64,000 nt of DNA, from assembly GCA_944393605.1 (NCBI GenBank), contig CALYAO010000052.1:1-64000 (forward strand). Direction: 5' to 3'. Below, in pieces: positions 1 through 9,728 of the stretch; the stretch's first letter is position 1, and every line of letters begins with the position of its first letter. This DNA is from an uncultured Clostridia bacterium (GTDB lineage Bacteria; Bacillota; Clostridia; UBA1381; UBA9506). A program made the translations under genes and the position numbers. The notes under the pieces are model-generated. The model searched no databases, was not told where the DNA came from, and saw only the letters and a list, made by a program, of their open reading frames with translations.

Positions 1-62
1 ATCACCGCTGAAAGCGGTCAGAAATATCAAACAATTTTTAAGAAAGGGGTGGTTTATCCTTT

Positions 63-2774
63 ATGGATAATCCCAAACAAATGCCTTGGCATGCACAAAA
101 GCTGACGGAGATCTATCAAAACCTACACACTTCTGAAAAAGGGCTGAGTGATGCCGAGGCTGCCGAAAGGCTCAAAAGGAATGGGCGCAATGAGTTGCGG
201 TCAGTGCCGCCGAAAAGCATTGTGCAAATGGTAAAAGCGCAAATTCTTGACCCCATGGTCCTGATTTTGATTGGGGCAGCGGTATTATCTGCAATCTTGC
301 AGGAATGGACAGAAGCGGCGGTTATCTTCATCATTGTGGTTGTCAATGCAATCATTGGAATTGTGCAGGAAAGAAAAGCACAGTCGTCTCTGGCAGCCCT
401 GCGGACGATGAGCGCTCCCACAGCCCGTGTTTTGCGGCAAGGTGAGGAAAGCAGAATCCCGGCCGACGAATTGGTTATGGGCGATGTTGTATTGTTGGGC
501 GACGGCGATATGGTCCCCGCCGATTTGCGGCTGATTGCATCGGCCAATTTAAAAGTGCAGGAGGCTTCGCTAACAGGGGAGTCTGTTCCGGCAGAAAAGG
601 ATGCCCGGGATTGTTTGCCGCAGACTTGCCCGTTGGGAGATCGCACCAATATGGCATATTCTTCTGCTATTGTGACTTATGGCCGGGCAATCGGTGTTGT
701 GGTCGCAACGGGTATGGATACGGAAGTGGGTAACATTGCTGGCATGCTTGAGCACCAAGATGATATGGATACCCCGTTAAAGCGAAAGCTGAGTACGGTT
801 GGGAAAACGCTGACTGTCATTGGACTGATCGTGTGTCTCTTAATTCTGGTTATCGGTGCATTGTATCGGCGGCCTTTGATTCCACAATTTCTCGTTGCCA
901 TCTCTCTGGCAATTTCCATCATTCCAGAAGGATTGCCTGCGACAGCAACCATTGTGATGGCGCTGGGTGTGCAGCGTATGGCAAAGAAGAATGCGCTGAT
1001 GCGAAAACTGCCAGCGGTAGAGACATTGGGGAGTGCTACGGTAATTTGTTCGGATAAAACTGGGACGCTTACTTTAAATAAAATGACTGTGACCCATATT
1101 GCCGTCAACGGCGATTTTGAGATTGGTGAAATGACGCCGGTTGAAAACGCCGTAAAACAGCATCCAGAGGTTTATCAAGAATTGGTCTATGCCGCTGCCC
1201 TTTGTAATGATGCAAGTTGTGACCCAGACCGGGATGGGGCGATCATTGGTGATCCAACCGAAGGTGCATTGATTTTTATGGCACGGGCCTTTGGCATAGG
1301 TCATGAGACATTGGAACAGGAATATCTGCGGGTATTTGAACAACCTTTTGATTCTGACAGAAAACGCATGACAACGGTGCATCAAATGGGTCAGCATCTG
1401 ATTGCTTATACAAAAGGTGCGGTGGATGAAATGTTGCCGCTCTGCACGCATATTTTAACTGCAACCGGTGTACGTTCCATGACGGAGGCGGATAAGGCGC
1501 ATATTACAAATCTTTGTTCTGCCATGTCTGAAAACGCACTGCGCGTGCTTGGTTTTGCAATGCGTCCTTTGTCGGTCCTGCCGACGGACGACGACGCAGA
1601 TATCGAGTTTGATCTGACTTTTATTGGTATAGCTGGCATGATAGACCCGCCTCGCAAGGAAGTAGCTGCATCGGTACATATCTGCCGGGAGGCTGGTATT
1701 CGTACCATTATGATTACCGGTGATCACAAAATAACGGCACGCACCATTGCGGAGGAATTGGGTATCTATCAAGATGGCGATACAGTGCTTTCGGGTGAGG
1801 AACTGGAACATATGACGGATGATGCGTTAGATTGCGCTGTGCAAACCACCACTGTTTTCGCTCGTGTGTCGCCTGCCGATAAACTGCGGATTATTCAAAG
1901 CCTGAAACGTACTGGTGAGGTCGTCGCTATGACAGGTGACGGCGTCAACGACTCGCCAGCTCTCAAGGCGGCGGACATTGGGGTCGCTATGGGTATTACG
2001 GGAACCGATGTGGCAAAAGATGCTGCGGATATGATACTGTTGGATGATCAATTTACTACCATAGCGTATGCCATCAAAGAAGGTCGGCGCGTCTATCGCA
2101 ACATTCAAAAGGTGATTCAGTTTTTGCTGGCTGGAAATATTGCGGAAATAATGACCTTATTTGTTGCTACGCTGCTTAACTGGGATGCACCGTTGTTGGC
2201 GGTTCACGTTCTTTGGGTCAATTTGGCTACGGCCACACTTCCCGCGCTGGCTTTGGGCGTTGATCCTGCCAGCAACAATATTATGAAGCACCAACCGATC
2301 AAATCCGGTACTTTGTTTGAGAAAGATCTGGTTTGCCGTGTGGTTACACAGGGGATTTTCGTGGCGGCTATGACAATCTGCGCCTATTGGATTGGTGCGA
2401 CCACCGACAACCAAACAGTGGGTCAGACCATGGCCTTTTGTGTATTGGCATTTTCGCAAATGCTTCGCGCTTTCTACCAGCGATCCAACACCGAGCCCAT
2501 TTGGGTACGGAAAGAAGGCGTTAACCCATGGCTGGTTTTGGCCTTTGGCGCCTCAGCTTTCCTTATGGCATGCATTTTATGCATGCCTGCCTTGAGAACT
2601 GTATTTAAGCTTACCTTGCTACAAGGTACGCAGTGGCTTGTTGTTATAGGCCTGTCGTTGCTTTCTGTGGTCCAAGTGGAAAGTGCAAAATTGGTGAGAC
2701 GTGTGTATGGCAAGCTCGTGCGTCCCGACAACAGAAAGGGCAGTGGCGTCATGGATGACAACGTTACCTTTTGA
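63..2774 (+). CDS. P2A-like (Ca2+-type) cation-transporting P-type ATPase
   Basis: 903 aa membrane pump of the SERCA/PMCA-like bacterial family, which exports cations (usually Ca2+) at the cost of ATP. Visible features are the N-terminal cation-ATPase domain (about 1-75), the actuator TGES near residue 173, the M4 motif PEGLP, the phosphorylation motif DKTGTLT with Asp331, the hinge TGDGVND near 625, and C-terminal membrane segments. M5 keeps the N-x-x-E pair (GNIAE). In M6, however, the usual N-x-x-T-D reads NLATA, so the aspartate that coordinates Ca2+ in SERCA (D800) is alanine. ATG 63 follows AAAGGGGTGG. It stands alone and ends at a strong terminator. The fold and class are clear; the ion is uncertain because of the M6 change. 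Confidence 0.93.
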   Translation: MDNPKQMPWHAQKLTEIYQNLHTSEKGLSDAEAAERLKRNGRNELRSVPPKSIVQMVKAQILDPMVLILIGAAVLSAILQEWTEAAVIFIIVVVNAIIGIVQERKAQSSLAALRTMSAPTARVLRQGEESRIPADELVMGDVVLLGDGDMVPADLRLIASANLKVQEASLTGESVPAEKDARDCLPQTCPLGDRTNMAYSSAIVTYGRAIGVVVATGMDTEVGNIAGMLEHQDDMDTPLKRKLSTVGKTLTVIGLIVCLLILVIGALYRRPLIPQFLVAISLAISIIPEGLPATATIVMALGVQRMAKKNALMRKLPAVETLGSATVICSDKTGTLTLNKMTVTHIAVNGDFEIGEMTPVENAVKQHPEVYQELVYAAALCNDASCDPDRDGAIIGDPTEGALIFMARAFGIGHETLEQEYLRVFEQPFDSDRKRMTTVHQMGQHLIAYTKGAVDEMLPLCTHILTATGVRSMTEADKAHITNLCSAMSENALRVLGFAMRPLSVLPTDDDADIEFDLTFIGIAGMIDPPRKEVAASVHICREAGIRTIMITGDHKITARTIAEELGIYQDGDTVLSGEELEHMTDDALDCAVQTTTVFARVSPADKLRIIQSLKRTGEVVAMTGDGVNDSPALKAADIGVAMGITGTDVAKDAADMILLDDQFTTIAYAIKEGRRVYRNIQKVIQFLLAGNIAEIMTLFVATLLNWDAPLLAVHVLWVNLATATLPALALGVDPASNNIMKHQPIKSGTLFEKDLVCRVVTQGIFVAAMTICAYWIGATTDNQTVGQTMAFCVLAFSQMLRAFYQRSNTEPIWVRKEGVNPWLVLAFGASAFLMACILCMPALRTVFKLTLLQGTQWLVVIGLSLLSVVQVESAKLVRRVYGKLVRPDNRKGSGVMDDNVTF

Positions 2775-2782
2775 TGAATGCG

Positions 2783-2829
2783 TCAGGGGCGGCAGCCGTT
2801 TGGCTGTCGCCCCTGATGATTTTTTGATT
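2783..2829 (+). terminator. Intrinsic terminator after the P-type ATPase
   Basis: A 15-bp stem (arms 2783-2797 and 2802-2816, loop GTTT, one G-U pair) is followed by TGATTTTTTG. It lies 9 bases after the ATPase stop, in the gap to the convergent metA. Confidence 0.85.
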
Positions 2830-2876
2830 TATCTGATGAAGAAAGCATACCTGCTTGCTGTAAAAGGAAGCCAATT

Positions 2877-3794
2877 TTATTGAATCTTTGTGATATCATA
2901 TGGCGTGGTCTGATACACAAAGTAGTTGAGCCAATTGGAATATAGCAGATTGGCATGACTCCGCCACGTCATGATGGGGGCTTTGGTATCGTCGTCGTCT
3001 GGAAAATAGTGTTTGGGAACGGCAATGGGAAGGCCCTTGGCCTTGTCCCGTTCGTACTCCAGCTTTAAGGTCTCCCGGTCGTATTCCGAGTGCCCGGTCA
3101 CAAAGATCTGACGGCCGCGGTCGGTCGCGATGAGGTACACACCTGCTTCCTCAGAAGAAGAGATGATTTTAAGCCCGGGAATTTTTTCGATATCCTCCCG
3201 CCGGGTTTCGGTATGCCGGGAGTGGGGAACGTAGAAGGTATCGTCCGCACCGCGCAGCAGCATGGACCGGGGCTGGTCGGCCTTATGTGCGAAGATGCCG
3301 AACAGCTTGTGTTCCAGCGGATATTTGGGGATGCCATAGTGGTAATACAGGCCCGCCTGCGCGCCCCAGCAGATGTGAAAAGTGCTGGTGACGTGTGTTT
3401 TGGACCACTCCATGATTTCGGTGAGTTCTTCCCAGTATTCCACCTCTTCAAAGGCCAGATGTTCCACCGGGGCGCCTGTGATGACCATGCCGTCAAACTT
3501 CTGGTCTTTGAGTTCGTCAAAGGTTTTATAAAACGCCAGCATGTGCTCCTGCGGGGTGTTTTTGGAGTGGTGGGATCGGGTGTGCATGAGCTCCAGCTCC
3601 ACCTGGAGCGGCGTGTTGCCCAAAAGGCGGGACAGCTGGGTCTCGGTCACAATCTTGGTGGGCATCAGGTTCAGGATGACAATCCGCAGGGGCCGGATGT
3701 CCTGTGTCATGGCGCGCGTCTCGGTAATGACGAAGATATTTTCTTGTTCTAGCACCGCCGTCGCGGGCAGCGCGTTGGGAATCCGAATGGGCAT
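2877..3794 (-). CDS. metA: Homoserine O-acetyltransferase (MetA family)
   Basis: 305 aa enzyme that acylates homoserine, the first committed step of methionine synthesis. The catalytic Cys142 (HICWG), His235 and Glu237 (TGHSEYD) are all present. Position 111, which sets acyl-CoA choice in this family, is Glu (GAPVEH). That residue is reported to favour acetyl-CoA, while Gly, as in E. coli, favours succinyl-CoA, so acetyltransferase is the better call despite the usual MetA/MetAS name. ATG 3794 is preceded by AGGAGG; the open frame runs further upstream but without start-site support. It has its own promoter at 3859-3887, and I see no SAM riboswitch or T-box in the short leader. Confidence 0.93.
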   Translation of the reverse strand: MPIRIPNALPATAVLEQENIFVITETRAMTQDIRPLRIVILNLMPTKIVTETQLSRLLGNTPLQVELELMHTRSHHSKNTPQEHMLAFYKTFDELKDQKFDGMVITGAPVEHLAFEEVEYWEELTEIMEWSKTHVTSTFHICWGAQAGLYYHYGIPKYPLEHKLFGIFAHKADQPRSMLLRGADDTFYVPHSRHTETRREDIEKIPGLKIISSSEEAGVYLIATDRGRQIFVTGHSEYDRETLKLEYERDKAKGLPIAVPKHYFPDDDDTKAPIMTWRSHANLLYSNWLNYFVYQTTPYDITKIQ

Positions 3795-3858
3795 AGCGGC
3801 TCCTCCTTCTGTCAGAAATACCCCTGTGCCGTGCGAGGCCGCAAGGGCTGATTGATTT

Positions 3859-3887
3859 ATCATATCACATGGCTGCGCTTTCGTCAA
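3859..3887 (-). promoter_or_regulatory. Sigma-A-type promoter of metA
   Basis: On the minus strand TTGACG (3887-3882), a 17-nt spacer and TATGAT (3864-3859). The expected leader before metA is only about 60 nt. The promoter sits just past the stop codon of the VOC gene, so metA can be read separately or by read-through. Confidence 0.7.
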
Positions 3888-3891
3888 GCGG

Positions 3892-4263
3892 TCATTTGCG
3901 GGCAGGCACAATCTCCAGCCAGTATCCGTCTGGGTCACTGATAAAGTAGATGCCCATGTCGGGGTTCTCGTAGCAGACGCAGCCCATCTCCCGATGACGG
4001 GCGAGTGCGCCTTGAAAATCGTCCGTCTGGAAGGCGAGGTGGAACTCGTTTTCTCCCAGATCATAGGGCTTGGTGCGGTCATGCAGCCAGGTGAGTTCCA
4101 GCTGGTGCTGCCCGACGCCGTCTGTTAAGTATACAATGGTGAAGTCACCGCCGTCGGGTTCGATGCGCCCGCATTCGGTCAGCCCCAGTGCATCCCGGTA
4201 AAAGGCCATGCTCCGCGCGAGGTCCAGGACGTTGATGTTGTTGTGTACCATTTGAAACTGCAT
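3892..4263 (-). CDS. VOC-superfamily protein, glyoxalase I-like
   Basis: 123 aa, a single vicinal-oxygen-chelate domain. The four metal-ligand positions of glyoxalase I can be matched: His7, Glu56 (LELTW), His75 (FHLAF) and Glu117 (LEIVP), so a metal-dependent lactoylglutathione lyase-like or related activity is plausible. Substrate cannot be read from sequence, and many Clostridia lack glutathione. ATG 4263 has an AGGAGG site; the longer upstream frame is intergenic and carries the promoter. It lies 97 bp upstream of metA on the same strand. Confidence 0.85.
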   Translation of the reverse strand: MQFQMVHNNINVLDLARSMAFYRDALGLTECGRIEPDGGDFTIVYLTDGVGQHQLELTWLHDRTKPYDLGENEFHLAFQTDDFQGALARHREMGCVCYENPDMGIYFISDPDGYWLEIVPARK

Positions 4264-4297
4264 GCCGTTCTCCTCCTGTTTGATGGGATTTTCTACT

Positions 4298-4326
4298 ATT
4301 ATAGCCCTGTCCGGCAGGACTGTCAA
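4298..4326 (-). promoter_or_regulatory. Consensus promoter of the VOC gene
   Basis: On the minus strand TTGACA (4326-4321), 17-nt spacer, TATAAT (4303-4298): both hexamers match the sigma-A consensus exactly, about 35 bases ahead of the VOC ATG. It probably also feeds metA. Confidence 0.85.
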
Positions 4327-4443
4327 GCGCATATCAGGCCCTGATGCTGCCCAAGGACAGCTGTGGGTTCTTGGGCGGTGGCCGCAGGAAGTCAGACCAA
4401 TGCGGCAAGAGGGTGCGCTGCGGGCACTTTTTCTCAAAAATGA

Positions 4444-4473
4444 TTGCTTTTGCCCGTGGCTTGGGTATATAAT
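4444..4473 (+). promoter_or_regulatory. Upstream promoter candidate for the exported-protein/ABC/TCS unit
   Basis: TTGCTT (4444-4449), 18-nt spacer, TATAAT (4468-4473). It lies about 165 bases before the first gene and is in tandem with the promoter at 4541-4568. Confidence 0.45.
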
Positions 4474-4540
4474 AAAAGAAACCAAAGGGAGAGACGGTAA
4501 ATTGTTTGAAGGATTTAATAAACTGTTAAGGTTTCCTTTA

Positions 4541-4568
4541 TTGATAATTAAGATCGCTGGGATATAAT
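4541..4568 (+). promoter_or_regulatory. Proximal promoter candidate for the exported-protein/ABC/TCS unit
   Basis: TTGATA (4541-4546), 16-nt spacer, TATAAT (4563-4568), about 70 bases ahead of the ATG at 4640. Confidence 0.55.
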
Positions 4569-4639
4569 ACAAACCGTACCGAGCAGGCAGGTGCAAACGC
4601 AGTGTGATATATCACAAGACCCAAAGGAGGCAAACAAAC

Positions 4640-5908
4640 ATGAAGATGGGAAAAAAAACGGTATCCATCCTCGCAGTGGTGGCAGGCGTATCCATCCTGG
4701 CGACTTCCGCCTTTGCAGACGTGGTGTTGGGCTCAGGCTACACAAGCCTCAAGCAGGCCGTCAAGACGACCACGGCAAAGGTGGCCAATGAATTTGACAG
4801 CATAACGGCGGACATGGCCATTGGCGTCAAGCTGGATGGCAGCCAGCTGTATGAGGCAACCAGCCGGCAGAAAATGGATATGCAGAACGAACGGACAGAG
4901 GGCAATACCACCGAGCGATGGAAGGATGGCCAACAGGAGGCGTCCTATTATCAGTACAACGATCCGGAACGCTATGTCACGCAGAATTCGGACGACGGTG
5001 TGTATTACCTTTACAACAGGGAGCCCGTTTCGGATGACAGCAGCGATGTGGACAGCTTTGTGAACGATCCCTTTGACGATGAACAGGTCGCAGACCTAGA
5101 GCGCATCTTTGACGCATTTGTGGGGAACCTGCAAGACCTGGTGCAGTCCGAAGAGGCGGACGGCAAGATGGTGTACATGGGGAATTTATCCGAATCCCAG
5201 GTGCCGCCTCTGGTGAATGCAGTGGTTTCTTTCTGTGTGAAATACGGCATGATGGACTCGTATACCTTCGAGGAGCTTGGCATTCCGGCGCTGAGGAACG
5301 ACATCTCTGTGACGGGCGTGTCGGGCAAGGCGATTGCGAGTGAGGACGGTGTGATTGAAAGCGTCATTGGAACAGGCTCTCTGGTGGGCCGGGATGCAAA
5401 CGGCGTCATGCATACGTTTGAGCTGGAGTGTTCTCTGGCGCTGACGGATATCAATGGGACCACGATTGCGGAATTTGACCCGACCGGCAAGCAGGTGGAA
5501 GAGCATGCGGCGTATGTCAGCGGCTTTACGGACCGGTACGTGGGCACTTATGTGAGCGAGATCGTGGACGAAGAGGCGATGAAGAAGCTGGGCGATCGTA
5601 CGCTCACCATCACCGCGGTGGATGACACCAGCATCACCGGAACCTACACGGAGGTGTATAAAGAGGGGGAGGCGCCCGAGACGGGAGCACGGTCCTTTGA
5701 CTTCGTGGCGACACTGGAGCAAGGCGGGCATGAGGCAGTCTTCCAGTACACCGAAGCGGACGGCACCGAGAAGACGGGCATCATCACCTACACGGGCGGA
5801 ACCGATGTGTATGTTGCGATGGACGTGGAGTACGATGAGGAGAACGGCTCCCGCAGCCGCACCTACCAGAGTGGCTTTAGTGAGGATTTCCGCCGGGTGT
5901 TTGAATAA
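4640..5908 (+). CDS. Exported protein of unknown function, ABC/TCS-linked
   Basis: 422 aa. The N-terminus is a classical Sec signal: KMGKK, a hydrophobic stretch to about residue 22, then SAFA-D as a likely cleavage site. The rest is soluble, acidic and rich in beta-type sequence, with no transmembrane segment and no motif I recognise. The middle (about 140-260) reads like a helical/beta lipoprotein-type domain, and the tail (about 300-420) like a beta-sandwich with repeated T-x-T-x strands. ATG 4640 is set by AAAGGAGG nine bases upstream; the open frame begins slightly earlier without a site. It heads a unit with an ABC exporter and a two-component system, so it may be a sensed or exported envelope factor; that is inference. 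Confidence 0.75.
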   Translation: MKMGKKTVSILAVVAGVSILATSAFADVVLGSGYTSLKQAVKTTTAKVANEFDSITADMAIGVKLDGSQLYEATSRQKMDMQNERTEGNTTERWKDGQQEASYYQYNDPERYVTQNSDDGVYYLYNREPVSDDSSDVDSFVNDPFDDEQVADLERIFDAFVGNLQDLVQSEEADGKMVYMGNLSESQVPPLVNAVVSFCVKYGMMDSYTFEELGIPALRNDISVTGVSGKAIASEDGVIESVIGTGSLVGRDANGVMHTFELECSLALTDINGTTIAEFDPTGKQVEEHAAYVSGFTDRYVGTYVSEIVDEEAMKKLGDRTLTITAVDDTSITGTYTEVYKEGEAPETGARSFDFVATLEQGGHEAVFQYTEADGTEKTGIITYTGGTDVYVAMDVEYDEENGSRSRTYQSGFSEDFRRVFE

Positions 5909-6032
5909 GCCAGGCAATCTATGGAAATGAATGCAGCAATGGGGTGTGCCTTTTGGCATTCCCCTATTGTTGTGTAAAATGGCCCGGGAGGCGGCCTTTG
6001 GCGCGGACCGGAGAAAACGGAGGTGTCCTTTT

Positions 6033-6785
6033 TTGGATCCGGCAATTGTAATCTCGCAGTTATCCAAACAGTATAAAAATAAGCGCGGCATCACAGATTT
6101 GAATATCGAAGTTGCGCGCGGGGAGGTCTATGGCTTCTTGGGCCCCAACGGGGCGGGCAAGACCACCGCGATGAAGGTGATGACGGGCCTGATGTCCCCC
6201 GACAGCGGGGATGTGTACATCAATGGCTATTCTATTACAGAACGCTATCCGCTGGCGATGGCAGGTGTTGGCTGTATCATCGAGAGCGTCGCCATGTTCC
6301 CATATCTCACCGCACGGGACAACATGCGGATGTGTGCGCGCTTTTATGACGGCATTGACGACAAGCGCATTGACGAGTGCCTGGAGCTGACGGGCATGCT
6401 GCGCTTTAAGAATGAAAAAATCCGCAACTATTCCCTTGGCATGCGGCAGCGCATGGGGATCGCGCTGGCAATTTTGTCCCGGCCCAGCGTGCTCATTTTG
6501 GATGAGCCGCTCAACGGCCTGGATGTGGAGGGCATGGTGGAGATGCGCCGGCTGATTGGGCGTTTGGCGGAGGAAGAACAAACCACCTTTTTCATCTCCA
6601 GCCATCTGATTCACGACGTCGAGCTCACCTGTACCAAGGTGGGGATTCTATATGAGGGCAGGCTATTGGCCGAAGCGGGGATGGATGAGGTTTTGGCCAA
6701 TTACTCTTCCCTGGAAAACTACTATTTGAGTGAGGTGGACGACAATGTCAAGCCTGAAAGCGGCGTATCTCAACGAGCTGTATAA
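6033..6785 (+). CDS. ABC transporter ATP-binding protein
   Basis: 250 aa nucleotide-binding domain. Walker A is GPNGAGKTT, the signature is YSLGMRQR, Walker B is LILDEP followed by LNGLD, and the switch histidine is in SSHL. The type matches the ATPases of two-component-linked antimicrobial peptide/lantibiotic exporters (BcrA/CcmA-like). I choose TTG 6033 because GGAGGTG lies seven bases upstream and the family's usual N-terminus begins there; the frame is open further upstream. It overlaps the permease gene by 41 bases, which suggests translational coupling. Confidence 0.9.
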   Translation: MDPAIVISQLSKQYKNKRGITDLNIEVARGEVYGFLGPNGAGKTTAMKVMTGLMSPDSGDVYINGYSITERYPLAMAGVGCIIESVAMFPYLTARDNMRMCARFYDGIDDKRIDECLELTGMLRFKNEKIRNYSLGMRQRMGIALAILSRPSVLILDEPLNGLDVEGMVEMRRLIGRLAEEEQTTFFISSHLIHDVELTCTKVGILYEGRLLAEAGMDEVLANYSSLENYYLSEVDDNVKPESGVSQRAV

Positions 6786-7488
6786 AATTTCCAAACGGAA
6801 AAAAATCGTGGTGGCGGCGATTTTGTCCGTCGCTGCCATCGGTATTGCGGGGCTGATTGTGTCCAGCTTGAAGAATTTTGCGGGCATCAATGTGGTAGGG
6901 AGCTCGGAGTTTGCCATTTTGGTGCTCTCGGTGCTCAATTATACCCTGCTGCCGTTGTTTACGGCGTTTATCTGTATTGACATGTTCTCCAGTGAATTTG
7001 TGGAGCAGACCATCAAAATGACGCTGACGCGGCCGGTGTCCCGCTTCCTGGTATACCTATCCAAGGTGCTTGCGGCGGCCACCTTTATCTTGGCAAACCT
7101 GCTGTTTGTCATGCTCTTATCGTTGATCCTGTCGGTCATGATTGGGGGCTCTCAGCTCAGCCTTTCAGACGTCATCGGGGCATACCTATCCTCATTTTTC
7201 CCGCTGATGGTGCTGGCGCTGATGGTCATGTTCATCGCCAATCTCACACGGGGTACCGTCAGTGCCTTTATGCTGTCCGTCCTGGTCTATATCGTGTTTC
7301 TGGGGTTGGGGTTCTTCTGGCCCAATGCCGAGAGCTTTTTCTTCACCTCCACCCTGGATTGGTACATCCTGTTTACGGGGACGTTTGTGAATGTGCAGAA
7401 GATCTTCCGGCTGTCTCTCATCCTGCTGGGGTATGGCATTGCGCTGTTCTCCGCTGGGTATGCGTTGTTTGACCGGCGTCAGATCTAA
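6745..7488 (+). CDS. ABC transporter permease, ABC-2 type
   Basis: 247 aa with six likely membrane segments (roughly 24-44, 60-80, 105-130, 140-165, 175-195 and 220-240), as in BcrB-like ABC-2 permeases. ATG 6745 has GAGGTGG six bases upstream; an in-frame GTG at 6730 lies too close to that site. It starts inside the ATPase gene. Together they should form a homodimeric or paired exporter in the cytoplasmic membrane. Substrate unknown; peptide antibiotic or lipid extrusion is typical of the class. Confidence 0.88.
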   Translation: MSSLKAAYLNELYKISKRKKIVVAAILSVAAIGIAGLIVSSLKNFAGINVVGSSEFAILVLSVLNYTLLPLFTAFICIDMFSSEFVEQTIKMTLTRPVSRFLVYLSKVLAAATFILANLLFVMLLSLILSVMIGGSQLSLSDVIGAYLSSFFPLMVLALMVMFIANLTRGTVSAFMLSVLVYIVFLGLGFFWPNAESFFFTSTLDWYILFTGTFVNVQKIFRLSLILLGYGIALFSAGYALFDRRQI

Positions 7489-7506
7489 CGGACTGGGGGC
7501 GTTTGT

Positions 7507-8799
7507 GTGAAGTCGAGGCTGTTTTCCCAAAACATGTTGGTGCTGCTGGCGACGGTCGTGATTACCACGACGGTCAGCCTGTTATTTGGGTACTGTTATA
7601 TGCGGGCCAACAAAATCCCGACGGAGCTTGGCGCCGCGGGCACGGATGTCATTGTGCTGCGGGGCGGCTCTGTGCTGCATGCGAGTAGGGATCTCAGCCG
7701 GGTGCAGATACAGGAAATCCTCATGAACGATGATGTGGGTGAGAATACTTACCCCATTGGTAAGGTGACATACAGCGTGGATGTGGATCGCTTTCAGGCG
7801 GAGGATGACTATGAGGTCATCAAGCTGACGCCGCTGCTTCGGACGTCGGGCTTCGTCAATGTCATGCTGGGCTTTATCATCATCGTATTTTTTGTCACCT
7901 TTTTGGCGGCCAGCCTCATTGTGCAACGGTCCCACGTGCGCAACTTCATCGGCCCTATCACCAAGCTCAAGCGGGAGACGGAGCTGCTTTCCGCGGGAGA
8001 GCTGGACACTGCCGTGGTGGACGAGGGGGAGGCCGAGGTGCTGGAGCTGTGCCGGGCGGTGGAACAGCTGCGGCTCAAGCTCAAAGAAAGCATCTATTAT
8101 CAGGAAAAATATGACGACAACCGAAAGTTCTTGATTTCCAGCATTTCCCATGACTTGCGGACGCCTGTGACCGCCATCCGCGGCTATGTGGAAGGGGTGT
8201 TAGATGGGGTCGCAACGGGCGAAAAGCGGGAAAGGTATCTAAAGGCCGCGCTGGAAAAAACAACGCTCATCAGCGCCATGATCGACGATCTGCTTTTGTA
8301 TTCCAAGCTGGATCTGCATCAAATCCCCTTTGATATGGAGCGGGTGGACATCGCGGCATATTTGGAGGATTCCATCGCGGACAATGCGGTGGCATTTGAA
8401 AAAGAGGGAAAACGTCTGACGCTGGAAAGCGAATTGCCGGGGCCGGTTCAGGTGTCTATGGATGCCGTGCGGTTCCGCCGTGTGGTGCAAAACGTGCTGG
8501 ACAACGCACGGAAGCACATTGCGCCCGAGACGGGGCGGGTGGTGCTTCGTCTGCGGGAGACCAACTCTTCCGTCATCATTGAGTGCCGGGACAATGGCAT
8601 CGGCATTCCCAAAGAGGACCTGCCCCATATCTTTGACCGGTTTTACCGCGCGGACAATGCGCGGAAAGTGGAGGGCTCAAGCGGCCTGGGACTCGCGATT
8701 GCCAAGCAGATCGTGGAAGGCATGGATGGCCGCATCTGGGCGGTCAGCCAGGTGGGAGAGGGGACCAGTATGATGATCTCCCTCAAAAAAGTGAAGTGA
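7507..8799 (+). CDS. Sensor histidine kinase
   Basis: 430 aa. Membrane segment about 9-30, an extracytoplasmic loop of about 85 residues, a second segment about 116-139, HAMP linker, HisKA with phospho-acceptor His215 (SISHDLRTP), then HATPase_c with N-box NVLDNARKH, G1 DNGIGIP and G2 SSGLGLAI. GTG 7507 lies behind GGGGGC, a modest site, 18 bases after the permease stop. It pairs with the response regulator downstream; the order (exporter, kinase, regulator) suggests that it controls the exporter unit, possibly in response to envelope stress. Confidence 0.93.
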   Translation: MKSRLFSQNMLVLLATVVITTTVSLLFGYCYMRANKIPTELGAAGTDVIVLRGGSVLHASRDLSRVQIQEILMNDDVGENTYPIGKVTYSVDVDRFQAEDDYEVIKLTPLLRTSGFVNVMLGFIIIVFFVTFLAASLIVQRSHVRNFIGPITKLKRETELLSAGELDTAVVDEGEAEVLELCRAVEQLRLKLKESIYYQEKYDDNRKFLISSISHDLRTPVTAIRGYVEGVLDGVATGEKRERYLKAALEKTTLISAMIDDLLLYSKLDLHQIPFDMERVDIAAYLEDSIADNAVAFEKEGKRLTLESELPGPVQVSMDAVRFRRVVQNVLDNARKHIAPETGRVVLRLRETNSSVIIECRDNGIGIPKEDLPHIFDRFYRADNARKVEGSSGLGLAIAKQIVEGMDGRIWAVSQVGEGTSMMISLKKVK

Positions 8800-8817
8800 G
8801 AACAGGGGAACAGTGCG

Positions 8818-9504
8818 ATGAAACAGATTTTGATTGTAGAGGACGATAAAAGCATCTCAGAGCTGCAAAAGGACTATCTGGAGATGAGCGGATACGGCGT
8901 CACCTGTGCGTTTACGGGGACGGAAGGGCTGGAGCTGATTCAGTCCCAGCCGTTTGATCTGGTCATCTTGGACCTGATGCTGCCAGGCAAGGATGGGTTT
9001 GAGATTCTGCGCAGCATTGCGGAAACCAAGGAGATCCCTGTGTTGGTGGTATCCGCCAAGGATGAGGAGCTGCAGAAAATCAAGGCATTAAACCTGGGGG
9101 CGGACGATTATATCACCAAGCCGTTTGGCATGGGGGAGCTGGTCGCACGGGTAAATAGCCATCTGAAAACCTATGAGAAGTTTAAGAACAAAAAAGAGGA
9201 GCGCAATTTGCTCAAGGTGCGGGGCCTCACGGTGGATGAGCAGGATAGGCGGGTGTTTGTAAAAGACGATGAAGTGGTTTTGAAGCAAAAGGAATTTGAC
9301 CTGCTGTTGTTTTTGATGAAAAACCCCAACCGCGTTTATGACAAAGAAACGCTGTTTGAACGAGTTTGGGGGTATGATGCCATCTCGGATGCCTCCACCG
9401 TCACGGTGCACATCGCCCGCATCCGAGAAAAGATCGAGGATAATCCTTCCCGGCCCCAGTACATCGAGACGGTGTGGGGTGCGGGATATCGGTTTAAGAT
9501 ATAA
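8818..9504 (+). CDS. OmpR/PhoB-family response regulator
   Basis: 228 aa. Receiver domain with the acidic pair EDD near residue 8, phospho-acceptor Asp52 (VILDLMLPG), the conserved Thr/Ser in VVSAKD and Lys102 (ITKPF). A linker leads to a winged-helix DNA-binding domain (about 130-228) ending in ETVWGAGYRF. It is 18 bases downstream of the kinase and closes the five-gene unit, with a terminator about 90 bases further on. Confidence 0.94.
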   Translation: MKQILIVEDDKSISELQKDYLEMSGYGVTCAFTGTEGLELIQSQPFDLVILDLMLPGKDGFEILRSIAETKEIPVLVVSAKDEELQKIKALNLGADDYITKPFGMGELVARVNSHLKTYEKFKNKKEERNLLKVRGLTVDEQDRRVFVKDDEVVLKQKEFDLLLFLMKNPNRVYDKETLFERVWGYDAISDASTVTVHIARIREKIEDNPSRPQYIETVWGAGYRFKI

Positions 9505-9591
9505 ACCGGCTGTGTTTGCTGCATGCGCAAAGCATCATGGGTAGTAGGTGCCCAGCGATGACATGCAGTCACATCGGCGCGGTGAAAAAAC

Positions 9592-9624
9592 CGCACAGGC
9601 TTTCGTTGCCTGTGCGATTTTTTG
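9592..9624 (+). terminator. Intrinsic terminator of the exporter/TCS unit
   Basis: Perfect 9-bp stem CGCACAGGC/GCCTGTGCG (9592-9600, 9608-9616), 7-nt loop, then ATTTTTTGTTG. Confidence 0.85.
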
Positions 9625-9728
9625 TTGTTTCGTGGGCTATAGGGCAGCGTCATGCGCAGATGAAGCATTATTTTGGGATAAAAAAGGGTTGGGCCGGCAC
9701 CTTACGGCACCGGCCCAGGGGGATTATT

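Noticed and set aside
3795-3860. SAM riboswitch or T-box in the metA leader
   Set aside because: The leader is only about 60 nt and lacks the T-box sequence and any SAM aptamer-like structure.
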